Shown here: positions 27,101 to 33,260 of the stretch, one piece after another
How the letters are laid out: every line of letters begins with the position of its first letter
Numbering within the stretch: the first letter of the stretch is position 1
Source: Bacteroidales bacterium UBA4116
Lineage (GTDB): Bacteria; Bacteroidota; Bacteroidia; Bacteroidales; Tannerellaceae
Direction of reading: 5' to 3'
Length of the DNA: 64,000 bases
Assembly (NCBI GenBank): GCA_002381645.1
Contig: DFXE01000024.1
Location: forward strand, 51,742-115,741
Notes under the pieces: model-generated
Database searches by the model: none
Seen by the model: the letters and a program-made list of their open reading frames with translations, nothing else
What the model was told of the DNA's origin: nothing
Program-made: the position numbers and the translations under genes

Positions 27101-27257
27101 CTTCTGTCATCACCACAACAGTGGGTGCGTTCAAGTCGGGAAAAACATCGACTTCCATGTTTACGGCTGTATAGGTTCCTGCCAGCATAAGCAGCAGGGA
27201 TGCCACTAAAACAACAACACGGTTGTTCAGCGAGAATTTTATTATTTTGTTCAACAT
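24114..27257 (-). CDS. heavy-metal efflux RND permease (CzcA/CusA-like)
   Basis: The 1047-residue inner-membrane pump uses the proton gradient to drive metal ions out through the adaptor and channel. It has the RND layout: twelve membrane segments, two large periplasmic loops (about 35-340 and 560-870) and the duplicated fold. The fourth membrane segment reads SLVDDAIVDVEN. That differs from the DFGxxxDGAVVxxEN signature of Zn/Co/Cd CzcA pumps, so the substrate cannot be called from it. The adaptor gene ends 20 bases upstream and the channel gene overlaps its end. Confidence 0.9.
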   Translation of the reverse strand: MLNKIIKFSLNNRVVVLVASLLLMLAGTYTAVNMEVDVFPDLNAPTVVVMTEASGMAPEEVERLVTFPVETALNGATDVRRVRSSSTTGFSIVWVEFNWGTDIYIARQIVSEKLAVVNDQLPSNVGNPTLGPQSSILGELMIIGLTADSTSLQDLRTVADWTIRPRLLATGGVAQVTVLGGEIKEYQILLDPGKMKHYNIGLNEVIEVVTEMNQNAAGGVLYEYGNEFIIRGVLSTNKIPSLGKAVIKTVNDVPILIENIAEVKIGDKAPKLGMASNDGKAAVLLTITKQPATSTLELTDKLDVALADLQKQLPSDVKITTDIFRQARFIDNSISNVQKSLYEGGIFVVIVLFIFLMNARTTVISLVTIPLALVFAILSLKFMGLTINTMSLGGMAIAIGSLVDDAIVDVENVFKRLRENRQKPKELQKTVLNVVFEASKEVRMPILYSTFIIIASFVPLFFLSGMEGRMLAPLGVAFIMSLIASTIVALTLTPVLCSYLLGKPRKGDKPEREPYVVRKLKIVYEKALTWTLKYKKWVLGGTGALLVAAVIVFFSLGRSFLPPFNEGSFTINISSVPGISLEESDKMGRIAEDILLSIPEIQTVGRKTGRAELDEHALGVNVSEIEAPFILDKRSKDEVLAEIREKIKVLPGVNIEIGSPISHRIDAMLSGTRANIAIKLFGTDLNKMFSIGNQIKSSIQDIEGIADLNVEQQVERPQLKIEPKREVMAKYGITLPEFAEIVNVMLAGEVVSQVYEENRSFDLTLKVNDDSRETAERIKNLIVDANGRKVPLSNIAEITSATGPNTINRENVSRKIVISANVAGRDLRGVVTDIQDIVNEQIELPEGYHIEYGGQFESEQAASRTLLITSIFSILAIFMLLFAQFKSINQSVVILLNLPLALIGGVFAIFFTNGVLSIPAIIGFISLFGIATRNGMLLISRYNDLVAQGYSKWDAVMTGSLDRLNPILMTALTSGLALIPLALGGDLPGNEIQSPMAKVILGGLLTSTLLNGFIIPIMYLITNRKVVENEVLDNDEPEVNNAKLELE

Positions 27258-27277
27258 ACTGATTCGTGTTATTTGAA

Positions 27278-28600
27278 TTAATGACTATGACCTTCGGGCA
27301 TAACAGAAGATGTTGCTGCCAGTTTAACCTGATACACGCCTTTGGTGACAACTTTATTTCCTCTTTGCAGACCGGAAAGGATCTGCACCCTTTCACCGTT
27401 GTTCTGTCCGACGGTTACTTCCTGTTTTTTGTATTCTTCAGCTCCTATTTGCAGGTAAACGAAGTTTAGTCCCTGTTCTTCAGTAATAGCTGATATTGGA
27501 ACGGATATTACGTTTTCCTGTAAAGTAGAAAGCAGATAAACTTCTGTATAGGCTCCGGGGATGATGTCGCCCACGTTATCGAACTCGAATGTTACAGGAA
27601 TATAAAAAGACTGGTCTGTTGATGCCTTACCGAATGATAACAGCCTCCCGTTAAGGTCGGATAATTTATATACCTGATTGTCATAAGCAGGCTTAAAATT
27701 CGCACTGCTGATGCTTTTCAGTATTCTGAAATTATTTTCCGACACTTCGGCTCTTAGCTGCAAACGCCTGTTCTGAGATACGGTTGCGATAGGTTGACCA
27801 ACAGAAACATATTCGCCCTGGGCAACAAGCCTGTTCTTAATATATCCGGCAATAGGAGCCGTAACACTAACTCCGGCGGCTGTCATGTTACCTGCCTGTG
27901 CCTGATAAGCAGTTTTGGCTGTTTCGTAACGCAAACGAGCCTGTTCAAAGTCTTTAGCAGATATTATCTGGTCTTTTACCAATGATTCGGCACGTAGAAA
28001 TTCTTTTTCTGCGGTTTCAAATTCAATCCTCGCTCTTACGGACGGGTCACCTTCCAACAGCTTTTTTGCTGAAATAGTAACAATGGATTGTCCGGCTTTT
28101 ACGGGTGTACCGTCTGTAATGGACGGATTGGTAAATGATACGATACCGTTGGAGGTTGCTGCAATAACTGCTTCATCACCCTGCGATGCCTGTATTTGTC
28201 CGCTGGTTTTAATAGAGTTATAGAAGCTACCGGGGGCAATGGTTTCTGTCTTCAGGTCAACAAGCTGGGCTTGCTGACGGGTGAACAGAATTTCGTCGGT
28301 ATGACTGTCTTCGGTTGCTTCGGCTCCGTGGTCGTGTCCGTCACCTTCGGAATGTTGATGATCTTTTTCGTTGGCGTGGTCGTGACCATCGCCATCAGTA
28401 TGTTTATGTACTTTATCGTTTGAATGGTCGTGACCGTCACCCTCCGAATGATTGTGGTCTTTTTCGTTGGCATGGTCGTGACCGTCACCGTCTACGTGTT
28501 CGTGTTTTTCTTCTTTCTGATTTCCTGTTTTCTGATTTGAGTTACAAGCTGTAAATAACATAGCTGTAACAATGAATAATCCTATAATGTACGTTTTCAT
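27278..28600 (-). CDS. efflux RND periplasmic adaptor lipoprotein with His-rich repeat
   Basis: This is a CzcB/CusB-type membrane-fusion protein. I start it at 28600 (MKTYIIGLF), where a lipoprotein signal (LFTAC, Cys 19) follows; a longer frame to 28663 adds a sequence unlike a signal peptide. Residues 37-92 hold four copies of a 16-residue His-rich repeat based on GDGHDHxNxKxHxH, likely to bind metal ions in the periplasm. The rest has the helical hairpin (about 200-260), lipoyl-like halves and a beta-barrel. It is the first pump gene of the efflux operon. Confidence 0.9.
   Translation of the reverse strand: MKTYIIGLFIVTAMLFTACNSNQKTGNQKEEKHEHVDGDGHDHANEKDHNHSEGDGHDHSNDKVHKHTDGDGHDHANEKDHQHSEGDGHDHGAEATEDSHTDEILFTRQQAQLVDLKTETIAPGSFYNSIKTSGQIQASQGDEAVIAATSNGIVSFTNPSITDGTPVKAGQSIVTISAKKLLEGDPSVRARIEFETAEKEFLRAESLVKDQIISAKDFEQARLRYETAKTAYQAQAGNMTAAGVSVTAPIAGYIKNRLVAQGEYVSVGQPIATVSQNRRLQLRAEVSENNFRILKSISSANFKPAYDNQVYKLSDLNGRLLSFGKASTDQSFYIPVTFEFDNVGDIIPGAYTEVYLLSTLQENVISVPISAITEEQGLNFVYLQIGAEEYKKQEVTVGQNNGERVQILSGLQRGNKVVTKGVYQVKLAATSSVMPEGHSH
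28328..28492 (-). repeat. 48-bp tandem repeat encoding His-rich metal-binding units
   Basis: Four units with an exact 48-bp period encode the 16-residue repeats of the adaptor (His-Asp-His at residues 41, 57, 73 and 89). Units 1 and 3 are more alike to each other than to 2 and 4, as expected from duplication of a pair. Confidence 0.7.
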
Positions 28601-28790
28601 TTTTTTTGTTATTATGTTATGGAAGCACGGTACAGGTATCGCTGCACAGGTATTGCCCGGCATCTGATTTACCGATACTTCAACTTGAAAAAATTGAATT
28701 TAATTATCGAAATTCGGATGTATAAGAAATAGTACGGTTTGCTTTGGACACACGTATGCGTTCAAAACCTGTACTAAAAAATAAAAATGA

Positions 28791-29225
28791 TTAAACGTGT
28801 ATAGGAGGCGCACGCAAACCATTGAAGTGGTTTGCTTCTGCGGATGTATAGAAAACAATGTATTCTCCGTAATCGGCAAATGAGCCGATAGCATCGGCAT
28901 CGAAAACAAGGTTATCCGCAACTAAATAAAAGAGTGGAAATAAATGGATGATATGGTTGTCAGTGCAGGACGTTACCTTACACTGGTTTTCCCTGTTAGA
29001 CTGTGGCGTAGTATATTCCGAATCAGCAACACAGGTTTCTGACTGGTTACTGTCAAATGGTATGTTATTATGGGATGTATGTTCGTCATTAATGTTGTTA
29101 TCTTCATCGCATATCTCCATAATCATGCACGCCAATCCTTTATGATGATGATGGGGCACGATTGCCAATGCCAAAAGCACAAGGCTTGACAGAGAGATGA
29201 ATGCTATGGAGATAAACTTTTTCAC
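28791..29225 (-). CDS. small His-rich secreted protein (DUF6769-like), copy 1
   Basis: The 144-residue product has an N-terminal hydrophobic segment (about 5-22) followed by PHHHHKGLACMIMEICDED, a His/Cys/acidic cluster suited to metal binding, and ends GLRAPPIHV. A paralogue at 32229 shares these features. I believe this is the family named DUF6769, seen near metal efflux genes in Bacteroidales; the number is from memory. It is the first gene behind the promoter-operator at 29248-29283 and is separated from the adaptor gene by 190 bases. A periplasmic metal-binding role is inferred. Confidence 0.7.
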   Translation of the reverse strand: MKKFISIAFISLSSLVLLALAIVPHHHHKGLACMIMEICDEDNNINDEHTSHNNIPFDSNQSETCVADSEYTTPQSNRENQCKVTSCTDNHIIHLFPLFYLVADNLVFDADAIGSFADYGEYIVFYTSAEANHFNGLRAPPIHV

Positions 29226-29247
29226 TAACGTTTTTTATTATCTGCTG

Positions 29248-29283
29248 CAAATATAATATAAAAAGGAGTGCAACTAAGTTGCA
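29248..29283 (-). promoter_or_regulatory. promoter of the efflux operon with 7-1-7 Fur-type dyad
   Basis: TATATTTG (29255 to 29248, minus strand) fits the -7 consensus. Overlapping the -33 region is TGCAACT-A-AGTTGCA (29269-29283), a perfect 7-1-7 dyad, the architecture of Fur-family boxes. It covers the stop codon of the Fur-family gene. A repressor bound here would block the promoter. Confidence 0.65.
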
Positions 29284-29696
29284 TTTCTTGAACATTTTCC
29301 GCAATAACCTTTTATAACGAAATTTACGTCTTCCATTTCCATTCCTTCAGGTAGTTGTAATTTCGGAATGACTACATCTTCGAGGCAAAATGCTTTTTTG
29401 CAATAATTGCAGTAAAAATGTATATGACTATCATCAGCACTACAATCACAGTCATCCTGGCATACGGAATATTTCATGGAGCCGGAACCATCATCGAAGT
29501 TGTGGATGATTTTTTTTTCGTGGAAAAGGTTAATTGTTCGGAATATCGTTGATTTGTCGATATCAAGTAAATCTTTTTCAAGGTCGCCCAGACTGAACGC
29601 ACGCTTATATCCCAACATAGCGTTTAATATAAGCATACGGGGAGTTGTAGGTTTTATGTTATTTGCTTCTAATATGTTTATGACTGAATTATCCAT
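29274..29696 (-). CDS. Fur-family metal-responsive regulator
   Basis: The 140-residue protein has the Fur winged helix (TTPRMLILNAML, then DKSTIFRTINLFHEKKII) and a C-terminal metal domain with HIHFYCNYCKKAFCLEDV and GYCGKC, giving the two CxxC pairs of the structural zinc site. An extra Cys/His cluster (CQDDCDCSADDSHIH) sits before the dimer domain and is unusual. Such proteins sense Zn, Fe or related ions and bind 7-1-7 dyads; one overlaps this gene's stop and the next promoter. It probably controls the efflux operon. Confidence 0.88.
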   Translation of the reverse strand: MDNSVINILEANNIKPTTPRMLILNAMLGYKRAFSLGDLEKDLLDIDKSTIFRTINLFHEKKIIHNFDDGSGSMKYSVCQDDCDCSADDSHIHFYCNYCKKAFCLEDVVIPKLQLPEGMEMEDVNFVIKGYCGKCSRNAT

Positions 29697-29731
29697 TATT
29701 CAAATTTAAGAAATACACGTTTAATAAGATA

Positions 29732-29787
29732 ACAAAAAGGAGGTACAGATAGTTAATTATATAAAATGACCGGCACATCCTTTTTGT
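29732..29787 (-). terminator. possible terminator after the His/Cys repeat lipoprotein
   Basis: Perfect 10-bp arms (29732-29741 and 29778-29787) with a 36-base loop; the distal arm on the minus strand ends in TTTTTGTTATC. The large loop makes this a weaker call. Confidence 0.4.
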
Positions 29788-29802
29788 TTATCGGGCAATG
29801 TA

Positions 29803-30429
29803 TTAATGATGATTGCCTTTGTTGTGTTCTTTATTCCCCGTACCGTGATTATGGCTCTTATCCTGACAGTTAGCCGCATCATGATTTTGTCCGTTGTGGT
29901 TATGGGTAGGGTCTGTGCAGGTGGTGGCATCATGTGATTGACCGTTGCTATGGTTGTGTGTCGCATCGGTACAAGTCGCCGGATCGTGCGTTTGTCCGCC
30001 GTTTGTTCCGTGGTCATGCGAGGGGTCGGTACAGGTTGCCGGGTCATGTGTCAGACCGTTATTATTACCATTATCGTTTATGCCATGATTGTGTGTTTGG
30101 TCGGTGCAAGTTGCCGGGTCGTGATAATTATTGCCTGTATGTCCGGCTCCATTATGATGTGTACCGTCATGCTTAGTTCCAGAATGTTGGGTATTCGTAC
30201 AAACACGATGCGTACCATCGGCAAGAATGTCGCAGTTTTCGTGGTTTCCTGCGGCACATTGATTCAAAACTGTATTTTTATATGAATCTGCATTTGTGTA
30301 TCCGAGTGCGGATGCACGCATTTCCATACTTTGATCGCCTTGCGGCGAGTTAATACCTTCATCCTGGCTGCATGATGCAAATGTAACGGCGAAAGCCACA
30401 ATCGCTAAGAGATAAAATACTTTTTTCAT
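29803..30429 (-). CDS. His/Cys-repeat lipoprotein, ECF regulon member
   Basis: The 208-residue product has a lipoprotein signal (TFASC, Cys 20) and a conserved domain (about 38-100) with CAAGNHENCDI, then DGTHHNG. From residue 102 come five repeats of 17-25 residues built on HDPATCTDxTHNHG, each with a Cys and three His. No enzyme motif is seen. It should be an envelope metal-binding protein. A shorter paralogue at 32777 has the domain without the repeats. Both genes follow the GTAGGGTA/CGG promoter. I know no characterised family of this kind. The metal is unknown. Confidence 0.75.
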   Translation of the reverse strand: MKKVFYLLAIVAFAVTFASCSQDEGINSPQGDQSMEMRASALGYTNADSYKNTVLNQCAAGNHENCDILADGTHRVCTNTQHSGTKHDGTHHNGAGHTGNNYHDPATCTDQTHNHGINDNGNNNGLTHDPATCTDPSHDHGTNGGQTHDPATCTDATHNHSNGQSHDATTCTDPTHNHNGQNHDAANCQDKSHNHGTGNKEHNKGNHH

Positions 30430-30454
30430 TTTCTATTCATTTAATTATTGTACT

Positions 30455-30489
30455 ATTTATATACCGCATGAGAGTTAAAATACCCTACC
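30455..30489 (-). promoter_or_regulatory. predicted ECF sigma promoter 1 (His/Cys-repeat lipoprotein)
   Basis: On the minus strand: GGTAGGGTA, a 13-base spacer, then GCGGTATATAAAT, 26 bases before the start codon. Three other sites in the window (33172, 37967, 38963) have the same two boxes at the same spacing. Confidence 0.75.
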
Positions 30490-30522
30490 ATATAAATGAA
30501 ATAAATTTCAACAATCCATGAT

Positions 30523-31323
30523 TTAAAATTGCATACTTAGGGATAAACCGCCCTGCTGACCAGTGTAAAAGGGATAAAAGGCAAGATTATTTTTTTTCTT
30601 TTTGTTATTTCCCCCGTTGAATATTTTACTTTCTACGGTCGGGTAAAGCCAGTAGGCAAGTTTGGTGCTAAGTATGCCCAATCCGGCACCGAAAGCAACG
30701 TCACCCACCCAATGTTTATTATTATAAATACGGAAAGCTCCGGTTCCGGCAGCAATGGTATAACCGGCTATACCGTACCATATCGACACGTCTTTGTATT
30801 CCTGCCAGAGAAATTCGGCACCCATAAATGCGATTGCTGTATGTCCTGATGGAAAGGAATTTCGGGCTGACTTATCGGGTCTTTCTACCCTTAAAGAATA
30901 TTTCAATCCGTTTACTGAAGCTGCGGTAAACAGACTTGCCATTCCCAGGATAATGGTTCGGTCTTTAAAGTTATGCTTTCCTTTTATTCCAACTAAATTC
31001 AAAGCATAAACGCTGGCTGCGGGAACGTACTGGGTGATGTCGTCTATCTGAAATTTTTCAGGCTGATGGGTAATCACTTCATGCCCGATGGCATAGTTCA
31101 ATAAACGGTTCTTCGGTGCAAGTGTAACTTCAATAGTCCCGTAAAGCATTAAGGCACCCGGAACAATTAGTTGCTTGTAAGAGAATGTGTGTTCGTCAGA
31201 AGCAGGAATACTATCACTATTTATAATTTCTGTTTCTTCGGTATCGGCCAACGCTTTTACCGGAATCAGGGAAAGTGATATTATTGTAAAAAACGAGATG
31301 ATTATTTTTATCTTTTGATACAT
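30523..31323 (-). CDS. PAP2-family phosphatase with signal peptide
   Basis: The 266-residue protein has a signal peptide, then the three PAP2 motifs: KYSLRVERP, PSGHT and RIYNNKHWVGDV, which supply the Lys/Arg, catalytic His and second His-Asp. Such enzymes remove phosphate from lipids or other phosphate esters on the outer side of the inner membrane. The tail ends in aromatic-rich strands. It lies 27 bases after another PAP2 gene on the same strand, so the two form an operon. The link to metal resistance is unclear; release of phosphate to bind metal, or lipid remodelling, are guesses. Confidence 0.85.
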   Translation of the reverse strand: MYQKIKIIISFFTIISLSLIPVKALADTEETEIINSDSIPASDEHTFSYKQLIVPGALMLYGTIEVTLAPKNRLLNYAIGHEVITHQPEKFQIDDITQYVPAASVYALNLVGIKGKHNFKDRTIILGMASLFTAASVNGLKYSLRVERPDKSARNSFPSGHTAIAFMGAEFLWQEYKDVSIWYGIAGYTIAAGTGAFRIYNNKHWVGDVAFGAGLGILSTKLAYWLYPTVESKIFNGGNNKKKKNNLAFYPFYTGQQGGLSLSMQF

Positions 31324-31350
31324 AGCTGTTAATTTAAAGTGTTGTTGATT

Positions 31351-32043
31351 TTAGATGAAATAACCGACGATAAACTTTCCTGATAGTGCTACGAGAAACA
31401 TATAGCTTGCTATGGCTGTCGTTAAAATGTTTATCCGTCTGGTCGGGTAATGTTTTGTTATTAAGTTGGATTTATAGCTAACGGCTATTTTGCGCTCAGC
31501 AACCTGATAAATTTTATATATTATTGTTCCTATAATTATTCCGCTGATTGCTCCTGCGGTTATATCTGAAATGAAATGTACACCCAGATATACCCGTGAA
31601 TAGGAAATAAGGGCTGCCCATATCAGGATAACGATAGTATAATACCTATTTCTGAAAAGCAGCAGGGTGAACATGGCAAAGCCGAAACTATTGGCTGCAT
31701 GACCTGAAATAAAGCCGTATCTACCTCCGGTATATCCGTTTAGTGTTCTTACGGATTCCATAATGCCGGGGTAATGTGTAGGGCGTGCCCTTTCAAACAG
31801 CGGCTTTATCAAATGGCTTGAAAACTGGTCGCAAAGTACAAATACGACGGTTATTGCAACCAATATCGAAAGCGATTTTATCCATGATGTTTTATATATA
31901 AGATTTATAATAAGTACAAGTGCTATCGGTATCCATATTTTCAGATCGGAAAATAGCCACATGGTATTATCAAGAAAATAAGAGTTTGTTCCATTTATAA
32001 GGAAAAAGAGTTTTTCTTCGTATGGAAGAATTTTATCAAGCAT
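31351..32043 (-). CDS. PAP2-family membrane phosphatase
   Basis: The 230-residue integral membrane protein has the PAP2 motifs KPLFERARP, SGHAANSFGF and YSRVYLGVHFISDI, with five to six membrane segments. This is the layout of undecaprenyl-pyrophosphatase or lipid phosphatase PAP2 proteins in Bacteroidales. It is the first gene of a two-gene PAP2 unit; 185 bases of structured-looking leader separate it from the small His protein gene upstream. The substrate cannot be told from sequence. Confidence 0.85.
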   Translation of the reverse strand: MLDKILPYEEKLFFLINGTNSYFLDNTMWLFSDLKIWIPIALVLIINLIYKTSWIKSLSILVAITVVFVLCDQFSSHLIKPLFERARPTHYPGIMESVRTLNGYTGGRYGFISGHAANSFGFAMFTLLLFRNRYYTIVILIWAALISYSRVYLGVHFISDITAGAISGIIIGTIIYKIYQVAERKIAVSYKSNLITKHYPTRRINILTTAIASYMFLVALSGKFIVGYFI

Positions 32044-32228
32044 AGGTCAGTTAGTTTAATGTTGTATAAATTGTTTATCTGCCCGCAAGGGAACACACCT
32101 ATTGCCTGTGATTCCATAAGGAACCATCACATCGGGATACTACAAGGAAGCACACTTCAGCACGCCGTCGTACTTGCAGCTAACATTATATGATATTTAT
32201 AAACAGAAAATGCTTCAACCCGTGTGTA
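32044..32228 (-). other. 185-bp leader with several short hairpins
   Basis: No gene is seen. Read on the minus strand there are short stems such as GAAG-TGTG-CTTC, and GTGA/TCAC with TTCC/GGAA around TTAT. This suggests a structured 5' leader of the PAP2 operon. No riboswitch consensus that I can state with confidence matches. Confidence 0.35.
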
Positions 32229-32654
32229 TCAGGCGAGCAGATAGGGAGGGGCACGTAAACCATTGTGCCGGGTTAACTGAACGGATTTATAATGCGATAT
32301 ATTTTCTCCGCCACCCGTTTCAGTGGTAGTTACTTCAGTCAGAAAAGAAGCTACCGGAAGAATGAATAAATCTGCCAGGGTAAAATTGTCTTTACCTGAT
32401 AGTATTTTATAAATTATTTCATGGTCTGCAACCGGAATGATTAAATCGAGTTCCGTAATACAGGAGTTATCGTGTGAATTTTGTTCCGGAGTTTTTTCGT
32501 GATGGGTATGTTCATCATTGTAGGTATCGTCATCTTCGCATAGCTCTAAAATAATACAGGCTAAGCCGGCATGATGGTGATGGGGTATCACTTTTAATAC
32601 CAACACTAAAAATGTTGCTATTGACAAGATGGATATAATGAGATACCGTTTCAT
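32229..32654 (-). CDS. small His-rich secreted protein (DUF6769-like), copy 2
   Basis: The 141-residue paralogue of the gene at 28791 has an N-terminal hydrophobic segment, PHHHHAGLACIILELCEDDD, another His cluster (DEHTHHE) and the same GLRAPP ending. The repeated presence of this family in the metal island supports a role in binding or passing on metal ions outside the cytoplasm. It follows the gene of the shorter His-rich lipoprotein with 122 bases between, including a strong hairpin. Confidence 0.7.
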   Translation of the reverse strand: MKRYLIISILSIATFLVLVLKVIPHHHHAGLACIILELCEDDDTYNDEHTHHEKTPEQNSHDNSCITELDLIIPVADHEIIYKILSGKDNFTLADLFILPVASFLTEVTTTETGGGENISHYKSVQLTRHNGLRAPPYLLA

Positions 32655-32714
32655 ACCTTTATTAACTTCGTATTGTGCTGATTATTGTTTCGACTTCTAA
32701 AAACCGGATTTTTT

Positions 32715-32765
32715 ACAGCGGATTCAATAAAAGACGTTGACCGTCTTTTATCGAATCCGTGCTGT
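32715..32765. terminator. long hairpin between the lipoprotein and the DUF6769-like gene
   Basis: Arms 32719-32736 and 32742-32759 pair over 18 bp with one G-T pair, and ACAGC/GCTGT extends the stem. On the minus strand it is followed by AAAAAATCC, then GGTTTTTAG, so it is not a classic U-tract terminator. It may also serve as an RNA-stabilising stem. Confidence 0.5.
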
Positions 32766-32776
32766 GAGGAAGTTTT

Positions 32777-33121
32777 TTAATGATGGTTACCGCTTCCATG
32801 TTGGTGTCCATTCTTATCGTGCGTACCGTGGTCGGTTCCGTTATGATGGGTTCCGTCATGGTTAGTACCTGAATGGTCGGAGTAAGCACATGCTGAATGT
32901 GTTCCATCGTTGTAGATGTCACAGTTTTCGTGGTTCCCTGCTGCACATTGCTCGGCGACACTTGCCTGATACGCTGCTGCATTTTCAAAGCCTAAAGCGG
33001 TTGCACGGGCTTCAATGTCCTGCTGAGAGGTCGTTCCAAAATCATCGTGATCGTCGTTGTTACAGGCAACAAATGTTACGGCGAATACTGCTACGGCTAC
33101 TAAATAAAACAATTTTTTCAT
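32777..33121 (-). CDS. His-rich lipoprotein, ECF regulon member (short paralogue)
   Basis: I start at 33121 (MKKLFYLVA); the frame extends to 33157 without a signal-like sequence. A lipoprotein signal (TFVAC, Cys 20) is followed by the same domain as the protein at 29803: ALGFENAAAYQASV, CAAGNHENCDIYNDGTH, then a His-rich tail (HDGTHHNGTDHGTHDKNGH). The HDPATCTD repeats are absent. It is probably an envelope metal-binding protein. It sits behind its own copy of the GTAGGGTA/CGG promoter. Confidence 0.75.
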   Translation of the reverse strand: MKKLFYLVAVAVFAVTFVACNNDDHDDFGTTSQQDIEARATALGFENAAAYQASVAEQCAAGNHENCDIYNDGTHSACAYSDHSGTNHDGTHHNGTDHGTHDKNGHQHGSGNHH

Positions 33122-33171
33122 CTTCTTCTTTATTTTAAAATTATTACTGATGTTCATTGTGAAGCGCTTTC

Positions 33172-33206
33172 ATTTATATACCGCACAAGTAGGACTTTAC
33201 CCTACC
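33172..33206 (-). promoter_or_regulatory. predicted ECF sigma promoter 2 (short His-rich lipoprotein)
   Basis: On the minus strand: GGTAGGGTA, 13 bases, GCGGTATATAAAT, 51 bases before the start codon at 33121. Both boxes are identical to site 1; the spacer is not. Confidence 0.75.
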
Positions 33207-33260
33207 AACCAATGAAAAATAATTCTAAAATAATAGCCGGGCTGCCGTCAAGTAGCTTTA

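Noticed and set aside
28601..28663. Longer start of the RND adaptor
   Set aside because: The extension precedes a normal lipoprotein signal peptide, which must be at the N-terminus.
29701..29708. TAAATTTG as promoter of the Fur-family gene
   Set aside because: It lies only 5 bases before the ATG, which would place the transcript start inside the gene.
29757..30285. Several long frames overlapping the His/Cys-repeat lipoprotein in other frames and strands
   Set aside because: They are shadows of the repeated coding sequence, which keeps alternative frames open; only the minus-strand frame has a signal peptide and sensible motifs.
32044..32228. Cobalamin, NiCo or manganese riboswitch
   Set aside because: Short GGGCA-type strings are present but the conserved cores I know are not all found; left as an unexplained leader.
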